Source: Bacteroidales bacterium | GTDB taxonomy: Bacteria; Bacteroidota; Bacteroidia; Bacteroidales; UBA932 | NCBI GenBank assembly: GCA_017471965.1 | Contig: JAFURF010000070.1 | Coordinates: 1-64,000 of the forward strand | DNA length: 64,000 nt | Direction of reading: 5' to 3' | Shown: positions 27,989 through 36,871 of the stretch, piece after piece | Position numbering within the stretch: the first letter of the stretch is position 1 | Layout of the letters: each line of letters opens with the position of its first letter | Program-made: the position numbers and the translations under genes | The notes under the pieces: model-generated | The model's input: the letters and a program-made list of their open reading frames with translations, nothing else | What the model was told of the DNA's origin: nothing | The model's database searches: none

Positions 27989-28768
27989 GTGAAGAAGGAA
28001 GAGACTGCCGAAGTCACAGAGAATGTGATTCAGACAGACCACTACGACTTCAGAAGGAAGAGCATCTGCTTCTTCGGAGGTTTCCGTGTCCATGACAAGG
28101 ACGGCGAGGACATAACCGACCTCTTCACCCCTACCATGAAGTCCCTCCTGATCATACTGATCCTGCACACATGCAAGGACGAGAAGGGGATATCGGGCAA
28201 CAGACTCATCCAGACACTCTGGTTCGACAAGACGGAGGAATCCGCAAAGAACAACAGGAACGTCTACATGAGCAAACTGCGCAACATCCTGGAAAGGATA
28301 GGAGACGTCAAGATCCTCAATCAGAAAGGATTCTGGAGCATATGCTTCGAAGATGACACCATATGCGACTACATGGAGGCCAAGCGGCTTTTTGCGGAAC
28401 AGGCAGGAAATGAAGATACACTTGAGCGTCTTGTGGAACTTCTCCTGAGAGGAGCAGTGCTTCCTAATGTAGAGGATGACTGGGTGGACACATTCAAGAG
28501 CGACTTCTCCAACAAGACCATAGACTTCCTTTCCGGACTTCTGAAGCGTTCGGACATATCCGATTCATTCATGATAAGGATTGCCGACACTCTCTTCCTG
28601 CACGACTTCATCAATGAGGAAGCACTCAAGGCAAAGTGCAGCATATTGTACAAGCAAGGGAAGAAAGGCCTCGCTAAGACTGTCTATGATGCTTTCTGCA
28701 AGAATTATCAGTCATCACTCGGAACTTCCTTCCCTGTGTCTATGCTCGATCTGATCGATCAGAAATAA
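27989..28768 (+). CDS. Membrane-spanning PUL regulator, C-terminal part (winged-helix DNA-binding domain)
   Basis: The nominal GTG start gives 259 residues, but the open frame reaches back to the C7 run at 27,859 and includes the membrane helix LIPIIIALAVLIAAYLIYRR (about 27,902-27,961). After the helix comes a basic linker, then an OmpR/SARP-like winged helix (FFGGFRVHDKDGEDITDLF, with NRNVYMSKLRNILERIG as the likely recognition region). A helical BTAD-like tail ends at DLIDQK. The natural product is almost certainly a fusion with the upstream sensor, so the GTG is probably not a real start. It ends 3 bp from the convergent GH99-like gene. A cytoplasmic transcription factor tied to a periplasmic propeller would act as a one-component transmembrane activator. 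Confidence 0.75.
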   Translation: MKKEETAEVTENVIQTDHYDFRRKSICFFGGFRVHDKDGEDITDLFTPTMKSLLIILILHTCKDEKGISGNRLIQTLWFDKTEESAKNNRNVYMSKLRNILERIGDVKILNQKGFWSICFEDDTICDYMEAKRLFAEQAGNEDTLERLVELLLRGAVLPNVEDDWVDTFKSDFSNKTIDFLSGLLKRSDISDSFMIRIADTLFLHDFINEEALKAKCSILYKQGKKGLAKTVYDAFCKNYQSSLGTSFPVSMLDLIDQK

Positions 28769-28771
28769 AGA

Positions 28772-30046
28772 TTACCTCAACGGCATCGCAGGACTTAAAG
28801 GTTTCTCGTTGCGCAGCATACGGGCGCCTTCTCCTGTGAGCCATAGGTAGTGGTCTGACGGCATGCCGTCCATGCCCACGAATTTCGCATGCTCGCTTAC
28901 AGGAGGATTGTCTGTGCACTTGAAGATGGCTGTACCCTCGTTCACTTCGTCGAACATCGCCACATAAAGCATCTTGGCACCACTACGGATCGCAGTGTAG
29001 ATCTGATCCCAATAGAAGGTTCCCTTCATACGAGGAATCGATGCTGAAGGCTTCTCACCACCGATATTGTTGACATTCGACTTGCGGCTGAGGTTGTGCC
29101 AACTGAAGCCCGGAGTAACGAGAGGAACGTAGTCCACGCCGTTTTCCTTGCACCACTTCATGTCTGCAAGAATCACATCACGATATCTGTCCATCTCGAA
29201 ATGAAGGAGAGGGGTGAATCGCTGTACCATCCATGGAAGAACGATATCCACACTCTTTATGAGTTCGTGAAGGTACGGGTCGTTGATGCAGTCTGCATTC
29301 AGGTCACGCCAATAGGTCGGAACTCCGAGCATTACGCTGCAGCCACCGTATACAGGATCGTTCTTGAGGAAATCAATGAGTTTCTCAAGGGCGATGTTCC
29401 TTATATTGTATGGCCTGTCAGGGAAGCCCACACCCCAGATGACCACCAACGGCTTTCCGTTATGGAAAAGATACTGGTTGTTCTTTGAATAGTTGGTAAC
29501 CTTGACACTGTCCACAAGGAACTTCCAGTCTTCAATTATCGTCGTACAGTCATCCTTTCCCGGATTCAGTCCTGAAAGGTCGTACATCACGGCAATAGCC
29601 CTCTCATATTTCTGAGAATACTTCAAGGCATGGTTCAGGACCTCTACAGAATGCTTCCGGGTGCCTCTGTGTGCCCTTGCACTTCCGAAGAAACGCTGCA
29701 TGAACACACCGTCGAGACCGTATTCCTGCATCCACCTGAAATGGGTCTGCACTGTCTGCTCATCGGTAGAGCAGAAGAACCTTGCAGTGGTGCCGTCAGC
29801 ATGCTTGAGACCTGTAGGATAGGTGTTTTCATACTCGCTTACGTCAGGCCACATGTCTATGGTGATCTTGGTCTCGTCAGGATACATGGTACCCTTGTCA
29901 CGATTATGGAACCATCCCTGATAACCGGCCATCACCAGGCCTTCATACGACGGATAGGCCGTCGTCTTGCCATGCCTGCTCTGAGCAGACAATCCCATTG
30001 CCGCCGTCAGGGCGAGGGCAATGAGCATGATCTTTCTTATCTTCAT
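28772..30046 (-). CDS. GH99/GH71-like secreted protein (third paralogue)
   Basis: I choose ATG at 30,046 (424 residues), which gives a clean signal peptide MKIRKIMLIALALTAAMGLS; a TTG four codons upstream overlaps the previous stop. The domain runs from YEGLVMAGYQGWFHNRDKG to DHYLWLTGEGARMLRNEKPL. It keeps the segment MFDEVNEGTAIFKC with Asp366, Glu367 and Glu370, where the Ile-Asp of the other two copies is Val-Asn. It has no lipobox, so it is probably periplasmic, unlike the lipoprotein paralogue at 11,898-13,433. It is 8 bp after the SGNH-GH43 gene and is the last gene of the GH2 operon, repeating the pairing of GH99-like with GH43 seen in the main operon. Confidence 0.82.
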   Translation of the reverse strand: MKIRKIMLIALALTAAMGLSAQSRHGKTTAYPSYEGLVMAGYQGWFHNRDKGTMYPDETKITIDMWPDVSEYENTYPTGLKHADGTTARFFCSTDEQTVQTHFRWMQEYGLDGVFMQRFFGSARAHRGTRKHSVEVLNHALKYSQKYERAIAVMYDLSGLNPGKDDCTTIIEDWKFLVDSVKVTNYSKNNQYLFHNGKPLVVIWGVGFPDRPYNIRNIALEKLIDFLKNDPVYGGCSVMLGVPTYWRDLNADCINDPYLHELIKSVDIVLPWMVQRFTPLLHFEMDRYRDVILADMKWCKENGVDYVPLVTPGFSWHNLSRKSNVNNIGGEKPSASIPRMKGTFYWDQIYTAIRSGAKMLYVAMFDEVNEGTAIFKCTDNPPVSEHAKFVGMDGMPSDHYLWLTGEGARMLRNEKPLSPAMPLR

Positions 30047-30054
30047 GACTGTAA

Positions 30055-31635
30055 TCAAAATCTTTCAAGGAACGACCTGTTCCTCTGTTCAACTATCTGG
30101 ATGGTTCCGTCCTCGTTGTAATAGAGACGGTCCACGCATATCGACCTGAGGTTTCCACGGCCTGAGAGAGAACAGTTGTGATAGAACATATACCACTGTC
30201 CTTTATACTCTACGATGGATCCATGACTCGTGTCGCAGTCGGTCTCTTCGAGCATGATTCCCTTGTACTCCCAAGGGCCGAGAGGCGACTTGCTCATGGC
30301 ATAGTGCATGCGGTTGTAGCCCTTTCCGTCTTCAGGCTTGATATAGTTGTCCGGATAGGTAAGGTAATAGTTTCCGTTGTACTTATGTACCCATGTGCCC
30401 TCGTGGAAGTCATACAGGCCTTCCATCGCCACCATAGGGCCGTCGAGTTCGATCATGTTGTCCTTGAGTTTTCCTCCGTAGCACTTTCCGCCACCGCCGT
30501 TGTAGAGATATACCTGCCCGTCGTCATCCATGAAGACGCATGGGTCGATGAACGAAGGGACTCCCTCGATGTATCCCTGCACCTTGAAGTTTGCAGCAGG
30601 CTCCTTGCTGGTAGCGATTCCGATCTTCCATGTAGGGCCGGTATTGGTTCCGCTCGGATGCGGGAAGTAGAAATAATATGTGCCGTCCTTGTATGCACAG
30701 TCCGGAGCCCACATGTAGCCGCCTTCTCGACGTCCCCACGGCACCTGGCCTGAATTGAGGATCTCACCATGGTCAACCCAGTGTATCATGTTGTCGGTAG
30801 AGAAGACATGATAACGGTCCATGAAGTCACAACCGCGTGGAGGGAAGAGGTCATGTGATGCGTAGACATAAAGGCGTCCGTCCTCCCAAACGTGGGCAGA
30901 AGGGTCTGCAGTGTACATATGGGTGATGAAAGGATTGTTCGCCATAGCGTCGATGGTCATCTTCTCGGAAGGCTTCTGAGGATAGTCCATAAGGTAGTCG
31001 TACATCTTCTGAGCCATCTTTGCCGCACCTTCCCTGTTCGGATGCACTGTGTCAGGAACGAGGTCAGGACGACGCACCAGCACTGAATGCATGTCAAGAA
31101 CCTCGACCCTCATGCGGTCTGCAGCCTCGATGGTCTTAGGAGCAACGATACGGCCTACATACGAGTCGCTGATGCCGTTCGGATCAGTTCCGAACGATGC
31201 GATCGGAGTCATGACGATGACTCTAGGGCTGGTCGGGAGTTCCTGGAAGGATATGATCATCTCACAGGCATCCTTCACATACTCTTCCCAATAGCGTCTG
31301 TTCTGACGCTTGCTGTCGTTTGTTCCGAGTGCGATGAACACGATGTCAGGCTCTGATTCCAGCGCCTTGGCATATGCGCCACTGATCCAATAAGGAGAGT
31401 CTCCCCTCTTGAGCATCGTAGTTCCGCTGGAGCCGAAACTGTTCACCACATAAGACTTTCCGAGCATTTCCGCAAGTTGTGCCGGATAGGAATCCGTTTC
31501 TGGATTTTCCGTACCGATTCCCGCTGTGATGCTGTCACCGATGATTGTGATCCTGGTCTGTTTCTTCTTTGCAGAGACTCCTGTCACCGTCATCATGGCT
31601 GCAACTGCGATACAAAGTAAATTCTTAAGTTTCAT
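30055..31635 (-). CDS. SGNH/GDSL esterase + GH43 fusion
   Basis: A 526-residue secreted protein with a signal peptide (about 1-22). Residues 27-222 are an SGNH hydrolase: block I GDSITAG with Ser35, block II GSSGTTM, block III ALGTNDSK with Asn106, and block V DTVHPN with Asp195 and His198. Residues 234-526 are a GH43 propeller with base Asp244 in YTADPSAHVW, IDPCVFMDDDG and FHEGTWVHK. The GH43 half is a close paralogue of the protein at 10,922-11,878. Such fusions suggest removal of an acetyl group and of a neighbouring arabinose or xylose from the same side chain. The acyl group and sugar are inference. It sits between the GH2 and GH99-like genes. Confidence 0.9.
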   Translation of the reverse strand: MKLKNLLCIAVAAMMTVTGVSAKKKQTRITIIGDSITAGIGTENPETDSYPAQLAEMLGKSYVVNSFGSSGTTMLKRGDSPYWISGAYAKALESEPDIVFIALGTNDSKRQNRRYWEEYVKDACEMIISFQELPTSPRVIVMTPIASFGTDPNGISDSYVGRIVAPKTIEAADRMRVEVLDMHSVLVRRPDLVPDTVHPNREGAAKMAQKMYDYLMDYPQKPSEKMTIDAMANNPFITHMYTADPSAHVWEDGRLYVYASHDLFPPRGCDFMDRYHVFSTDNMIHWVDHGEILNSGQVPWGRREGGYMWAPDCAYKDGTYYFYFPHPSGTNTGPTWKIGIATSKEPAANFKVQGYIEGVPSFIDPCVFMDDDGQVYLYNGGGGKCYGGKLKDNMIELDGPMVAMEGLYDFHEGTWVHKYNGNYYLTYPDNYIKPEDGKGYNRMHYAMSKSPLGPWEYKGIMLEETDCDTSHGSIVEYKGQWYMFYHNCSLSGRGNLRSICVDRLYYNEDGTIQIVEQRNRSFLERF

Positions 31636-31655
31636 AGTTTTGATTATTAATTATG

Positions 31656-34600
31656 TCATTTCATGTCATGATCGAACTTCACCTGAAGGAGGGAGAGGAA
31701 TTCAGGCCTGTTTGCACATTCAAAGAAGGCTCTCACTCTGTCTCCATGGACTGCTTCTGCGGTGAATTCCAACTTGTTCCAGCCCTGTGCAAGAGGGAGT
31801 TCGTGATAGACCGTTCCCCTTTCGCTGTCGCCTGCCGGAGCGAATGCCTTGCCATTGATCTTGAGGGAGCAGGTGACATTGCCTATGATGAGCGACAACT
31901 TAGGCATGTTCGGCTCGATGAGAAGGTCATCGAGAGGGCGAGGGCTGTATACATAAAGCACCAGTTTTCCGTCCGTAGCCTTTTCCCTTATCGATCTCGG
32001 GAACATGAGTCGTCCGTCCTGCATGAAGAACAATGCATTCGGATCTATGCCCGTACGGTCACAAGGAATGCCTGCGTGGTCAAGTATTGCAGACAGGGTC
32101 CTGTAGCCTTTGCTTGTGCCCGCAAAATCAGTCAGTGTGCTGACATAGATGTCTGAATCGCCTTTTCTTCCGCGCACAAAGACAGGGGTAGGAGCAGTGC
32201 ACTCATTCTCACTTCTGAGGACTGCGGCAGTCTTGAGTTTCTCGGCCCTCTTGTTCCATGCTCTCCAATCAGTGCGGCAGGCATCCAGAAGCACTTCACC
32301 TTCGTCAACAAAGTCACCGCTCAATGAATATACCGACGCATCCTGTCTCTGGATCTCACAGAAATAGAAGTCGGAATTGTTCAGGCCCCTCATCCATGAC
32401 TTCTGCTCAGGCAGATATGACGCACGTCTGAGTTCCCCGACGCAAAGTTCATATGGAAGGATTTCATTGAATGACCTGACTGTAGCAGGAGTGATTCCCC
32501 AGATCCATACATCCATTCCCTTTGAGACATATTCCTGCAGACGTGATGAATCCTCTGCAGAAAGAGTCTGACTTCCATCCACAAGAGCGATCGCTTCCGC
32601 AGGCTTGCGTACCTTGTCCGTAAGTCTTACTCCTTGATTGGCAAGGACAGACCTGAAGGCAGAACCGTCATTACCTATGAATATGACTTCAGCATATTGC
32701 TTTGCAGGCAATGCCTCTGGTGCCTGATACTGAGCCTTGTCGATTTCCGCCCATGGTGACCATGCAGGTCCGCCAGGAGCATTCGCCGCCCTCATGGCGT
32801 CGAACATAGGCCATGAATCATAGAGAGGGAGACTTGAGTCGTATCCAGGATTGAATGTGGTGCAGTATGGACCCATTCTTTCTGGCTGCACGCCAGGAAG
32901 GCCTTCCACATACTCGCCGAAGAAGATTCCGTCCTCAAGGGTCGGCTTGACAGTCACATCCTTCTTTCCGAGAGGAAGAGGCTTGAGGCCGTACCATGCC
33001 ATGTTGAAGACTGTCGAATATGACGCTCCCTCATTGCGCTGTGACGCAAGGAGATGGTAGCATTCGTTGGCAAGGCCTTCCATACGTCCCTGCTGGGATT
33101 CGTACGCACGTTCACCATTATATACGGACACCTGCTCCGGAGTTCCGTAGTATGCCATGCTATGCTCGCCGATTCCCCAAGGCTTGCCGATCTCCTTCCA
33201 ATGCTTCATCGAATTGGCATCACCATAGTGACCGACGGTCACAGGAAGGATTCCGTTTCCGTCATCCTCACCGTCAGCCGATATCCATGGACGTGTAGGG
33301 TCGAGTTCGCGTACGATGTCACGCCATTCCTCCCACGCCTTGAGTTGGAACGGCATGAGGTCCGGACGGTTGTATACATAAAGGATCACAGGCTTGTTCT
33401 CGTTGCTGACGCTCCATCCGAATACAGATGCATGATTGCGGTCACGCAGGACAAAACGTCTGAGATGGTCCTTCGATGCCTCCCAGAAGAGTTCGGAGTC
33501 GAGTTTCGGACCTCCGTCACTGGCCCAGTTGGCAGTCTCGTCAAGGACACATATTCCCATTTCGTCTGCCATGTCGAGGTAGAAGCGAGGGTAGATCTGA
33601 GCATGAGGGCGGACTGCATTTCCGTTCATGTCCTTGATGGCCTTGAACCATGCCCATGCATATCTTCTGGTCATCTGAGGGATTCCCATGAAATGCCATG
33701 AGTCACCCTTGAGAGGATATGGTTCGCCGTTAAGGCAATGCTGAGTCCCGTTCAGAGTCCATTGCCTCCAGCCGAAGCGCTCATATTTACGGTCTACGAC
33801 TGTCTTTCCCTTGGTGACGTCGAGAATGACACTGTAAAGGTTAGGATATTCCGGAGTCCAGTATTTGAGGGTGCCGGCGCTGACCGGGATTGATATGGTA
33901 GTCCTGACGGTTTCGCCTGCAGGCACTTCCACACGTGTCTGCGGCACTTCAAGAGCCTCGGCACCAAGTTCCCATGCAGGAACAGGGGCTGAAAGGACGT
34001 CCGTACCGGCACGGTTGAGCCATTCCCTTACGGTTCCGCCGATCTTTACATCGGCCTTCCTGTCAGTATCGTTCGAGATGGCGAGTTCGAGTTCGAGGAC
34101 TCCCTTGTCCACAAGAGGCTTCACATAGACATCGTCCACATGCACCTGAGGCAGGGCAAGGAGATATACGTCCTGCCATATACCGGCGATATGGTAGCCC
34201 CACATCGATCCTGCAGGCACGATACGGCGGCCGATGGTGCTCCTGTCTTCAAATACAGACTGGGCACAAACGCCGACAAGAATCTCCGCTGTCTCACCCG
34301 GCTTCACGACATCCGTGACATCAAGAGAGAAAGGCAGGAAGAGATCGAAGTTTTCCCCCACCTTGGTTCCGTTCACATAGACCTCGCTCTTTCCGGCCAC
34401 AGCCTCGAAATAGAGTTCTATCCTCTTGCCGTCCCAGTCCTGCGGCACCGCCACGGTCCTGCGCATCCAAGCCATCCTGACCTTGTCCCACTCCTTCGGA
34501 TACGAAGGGTAGTTCCTGTGGTCCGGGCCTTCGAGGTCACGATAGGCAAAGTCGTTCACATTCCATGGTGAAGGGATCTTGATGCGCACGTCATCCCATC

Positions 34601-34784
34601 CGCCGTCCACAGGCATAGTCATCTGCGGTCCGTTCACGGCCTGGAATTCCCATGAGCCGTTCAGGCAGATCTCTTCACGATAAGGTTTCTCAGTCCTGTT
34701 CACCAGTCCTTCAGAAGGAGCGAACACCTGAGTGAATACTGTTGCAACGCTGCAACATAACAGTCCTAGTGTTTTAATAAGCAT
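31656..34784 (-). CDS. GH2-family beta-glycosidase
   Basis: A 1,042-residue secreted enzyme; the signal peptide ends near TQVFA (residue 22). It has the GH2 order of jelly-roll (about 35-215, CLNGSWEFQAV), immunoglobulin-like domain (about 220-340) and catalytic barrel (about 345-600). The acid/base is Glu462 in WSVSNENKP and the nucleophile is Glu540 in WGIGEHSM. A further 440 residues include a flavodoxin-like or dimerisation-type segment and a final beta-sandwich (KLSLIIGNVTCSLKINGK). Family activities include beta-galactosidase, beta-mannosidase and beta-glucuronidase; no residue here decides between them. First gene of the second PUL operon, with a palindromic promoter region at 34,810-34,824. 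Confidence 0.88.
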   Translation of the reverse strand: MLIKTLGLLCCSVATVFTQVFAPSEGLVNRTEKPYREEICLNGSWEFQAVNGPQMTMPVDGGWDDVRIKIPSPWNVNDFAYRDLEGPDHRNYPSYPKEWDKVRMAWMRRTVAVPQDWDGKRIELYFEAVAGKSEVYVNGTKVGENFDLFLPFSLDVTDVVKPGETAEILVGVCAQSVFEDRSTIGRRIVPAGSMWGYHIAGIWQDVYLLALPQVHVDDVYVKPLVDKGVLELELAISNDTDRKADVKIGGTVREWLNRAGTDVLSAPVPAWELGAEALEVPQTRVEVPAGETVRTTISIPVSAGTLKYWTPEYPNLYSVILDVTKGKTVVDRKYERFGWRQWTLNGTQHCLNGEPYPLKGDSWHFMGIPQMTRRYAWAWFKAIKDMNGNAVRPHAQIYPRFYLDMADEMGICVLDETANWASDGGPKLDSELFWEASKDHLRRFVLRDRNHASVFGWSVSNENKPVILYVYNRPDLMPFQLKAWEEWRDIVRELDPTRPWISADGEDDGNGILPVTVGHYGDANSMKHWKEIGKPWGIGEHSMAYYGTPEQVSVYNGERAYESQQGRMEGLANECYHLLASQRNEGASYSTVFNMAWYGLKPLPLGKKDVTVKPTLEDGIFFGEYVEGLPGVQPERMGPYCTTFNPGYDSSLPLYDSWPMFDAMRAANAPGGPAWSPWAEIDKAQYQAPEALPAKQYAEVIFIGNDGSAFRSVLANQGVRLTDKVRKPAEAIALVDGSQTLSAEDSSRLQEYVSKGMDVWIWGITPATVRSFNEILPYELCVGELRRASYLPEQKSWMRGLNNSDFYFCEIQRQDASVYSLSGDFVDEGEVLLDACRTDWRAWNKRAEKLKTAAVLRSENECTAPTPVFVRGRKGDSDIYVSTLTDFAGTSKGYRTLSAILDHAGIPCDRTGIDPNALFFMQDGRLMFPRSIREKATDGKLVLYVYSPRPLDDLLIEPNMPKLSLIIGNVTCSLKINGKAFAPAGDSERGTVYHELPLAQGWNKLEFTAEAVHGDRVRAFFECANRPEFLSLLQVKFDHDMK

Positions 34785-34791
34785 AATGATT

Positions 34792-34834
34792 ATGGGTCAG
34801 ATTTCACTTATTTACAAAGTAAATCCTGACCCAT
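34792..34834 (-). promoter_or_regulatory. Promoter region of the GH2 operon with nested palindromes
   Basis: The inner 15-bp palindrome ATTTAC-AAA-GTAAAT (34,810-34,824) contains TTACTTTG on the minus strand, the same near-consensus -7 element and the same ACAAAGT centre as at 21,277-21,291. It is enclosed by a second inverted repeat with 9-bp arms (34,792-34,800 and 34,826-34,834; ATGGGTCAG and its complement). The GH2 start codon is 8 bp away from the outer arm. Probably a promoter with an operator. Confidence 0.5.
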
Positions 34835-34867
34835 TAATATATGCCGAAGAATAGCCTTAATTTATCA

Positions 34868-36871
34868 TTAAAATGACTTCAGAAGCGACAAAATGTTGTC
34901 CCCGAGTTCTGTCTTTATCCTGATATGGTCCTTTACGGACGTCACGAACGGATCGGCCTCGAAGAATGAGCCGCGGACCTGCATGAAGTCTTCCTTACGG
35001 ACATTTTCATCCCCGTCGGCTCCGAAACTGGTCATGGCGCTGAGAGAAAACTCCTTCCGCGCATCCTCGTATATAAGGTTGTCAAGGCCGACGACAGACT
35101 TTTTCCACCTCTCGACCAACGCTATCAAGGTATCCTTTCCGACAGAGGAAAGGTCGGTTCCATAATACTCCTTTATGACTCTGTAGGCCCACTTCCACTC
35201 ATAGTCATAATATGAAGCATGAATGGAGGCAAAACGGTCGTTCACCTTGTTTATGTCATCCAGAACTCCGGTCTGGATATCATTGAGAAGGGCAGAAACC
35301 GCCTTTTTCGGGGCGATCATTCCGGAAAGGTCCACCCAATTGCCTTCTCCGTACTCGGACTTAGGTATGAACGCGGCACGAAGTTCCTCGATTGACGATG
35401 CTCCGGAGTTCTGAATCCGGGTGATCAGAGAGTTGCCCAGAAACTTGTCAATGGCCATTCCGTAGTACTTGAGGCCGTTCTTCAATGAAGAATTCTTTAT
35501 CTTTCCGCTCTGATAGGTATAGGCATCGGAATTTACTCCTGACACCTGCTGAAGGTTCTTCAGTATCTCCACACCGTTGAGCATCTTCTGTATGGTGTAA
35601 GGACTGAGGAGGTTGAAATTGATCTGGTCCAGTCTCTCGGGGTCGGTCCTCTTGTCTCTGACAGGCCATTTCCTGGCATCACGGATGGTTCCGACACTCT
35701 TGAGGTTGGCACCCGGCATTATGAAAGATGTGTTCTGCTGCTCGATAAGATATGAGAACGGCAGATCGGAAGTGTCCTGATGGCTCACATGGCGTCCCAT
35801 AACAAGAGAGAAGGCGCCGACCTTGGCAGGCCATAATATATATGAGTCAGATGCAGTCTTGGCACCTCTTTCCATGATTCCCTGATGGATAGGGCCAAGT
35901 TTGTACATATGGTTGCTCTGATTCGAGCCGGAACCTGCGTTCATGAACGAGAACATTCCTGCGATCAGGAGGGTCGACTTGTGGTGGGTCACGGTAAACG
36001 GACCGGCAAAGATGGCGCAGGCCTCTCCGTTTTCTCCCTGGCAGTTGCCGAAGAAGAGCGAGTCGGACGCCGAATAGTTATGTCCCAGACGGCATGCCTG
36101 ACCTATGAAGCAACGCGAGAATGTCACTCCGTCCTCGACAGAAGAACCGCTGGATATGATGAAGTCATCTCCGATCACGCCCACTCCCACATGTACAGGG
36201 GCGGATGCGTTGCTGTTGATGCTTCCGTTCTTGAGTCGCGACGCTCCCTCTATCTTGCAGCAGTCGCCGATTCTTACATTCTTTATATATCCTGAATCCA
36301 CGATGACGACATTCCTGCCTATAGTTCCCGTCGAAGACGAGACTTTATCCACATATTCCGATATCATTCCGCGGAGTCTGGCAACCATCTCGGGACGGTG
36401 GCGGTAAAGCGCCATGGCATATGCGGTCTGGGCCGTCAGACGGTCGAATATCATCACTTCCCTGCCGCCGGTCTCACTCAGAACCGACACTTCGACCCCG
36501 TTTCCGAAAGAACTGACTCCGTCGGTCAATATGATGTCGACATTCTCTATGAAAGTCCCGCTACCTATCGCATAGTTCGCTATGTAGTTCTTTACATTCT
36601 CTATGCAGCAGTCGTCGCCCACAGTGACATTGTGAAGGGTGGCGTATCTGATGCCGGAATGTTTCCTGATTCCACCTGCAAGGCAGAACTCCTTTCCGAA
36701 TGCACCCATCCTGATAGAGCCTGAGAAACGCACATAATGCACATATTCCGGCGAAAATGCGTCAGTGACCTCTATCTCATTCCAATCGGAGGCATCGCAT
36801 CTCTGGGCCTTGAGAGTCTCAATCTCACCGGCCGTCAGTTTTCTGTAGTTCATCATAGTATTGTTCATCAA
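34868..36871 (-). CDS. DUF4954-family left-handed beta-helix protein
   Basis: A 667-residue cytoplasmic-type protein without a signal peptide. It matches the Bacteroidetes family I know as DUF4954. The first ~400 residues carry hexapeptide-like repeats of a left-handed beta-helix (for example IGRNVVIVDSGYIKNVRIGD and FIGQACRLGHNYSASDS), as in sugar-nucleotide acyltransferases and pyrophosphorylases. The C-terminal ~250 residues are helical. It may bind or modify a nucleotide sugar, but no function is established. The start overlaps the recX stop by 4 bp (36,868-36,871), so the two genes are cotranscribed and translationally coupled. Confidence 0.75.
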   Translation of the reverse strand: MMNNTMMNYRKLTAGEIETLKAQRCDASDWNEIEVTDAFSPEYVHYVRFSGSIRMGAFGKEFCLAGGIRKHSGIRYATLHNVTVGDDCCIENVKNYIANYAIGSGTFIENVDIILTDGVSSFGNGVEVSVLSETGGREVMIFDRLTAQTAYAMALYRHRPEMVARLRGMISEYVDKVSSSTGTIGRNVVIVDSGYIKNVRIGDCCKIEGASRLKNGSINSNASAPVHVGVGVIGDDFIISSGSSVEDGVTFSRCFIGQACRLGHNYSASDSLFFGNCQGENGEACAIFAGPFTVTHHKSTLLIAGMFSFMNAGSGSNQSNHMYKLGPIHQGIMERGAKTASDSYILWPAKVGAFSLVMGRHVSHQDTSDLPFSYLIEQQNTSFIMPGANLKSVGTIRDARKWPVRDKRTDPERLDQINFNLLSPYTIQKMLNGVEILKNLQQVSGVNSDAYTYQSGKIKNSSLKNGLKYYGMAIDKFLGNSLITRIQNSGASSIEELRAAFIPKSEYGEGNWVDLSGMIAPKKAVSALLNDIQTGVLDDINKVNDRFASIHASYYDYEWKWAYRVIKEYYGTDLSSVGKDTLIALVERWKKSVVGLDNLIYEDARKEFSLSAMTSFGADGDENVRKEDFMQVRGSFFEADPFVTSVKDHIRIKTELGDNILSLLKSF

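Noticed and set aside
33386..33420. Asn-x-Lys-like SNENKP in the GH2 as a sign of beta-glucuronidase
   Set aside because: This is the acid/base SNEN motif with a Lys next to it, not the carboxylate-binding NxK of glucuronidases; it does not decide specificity.
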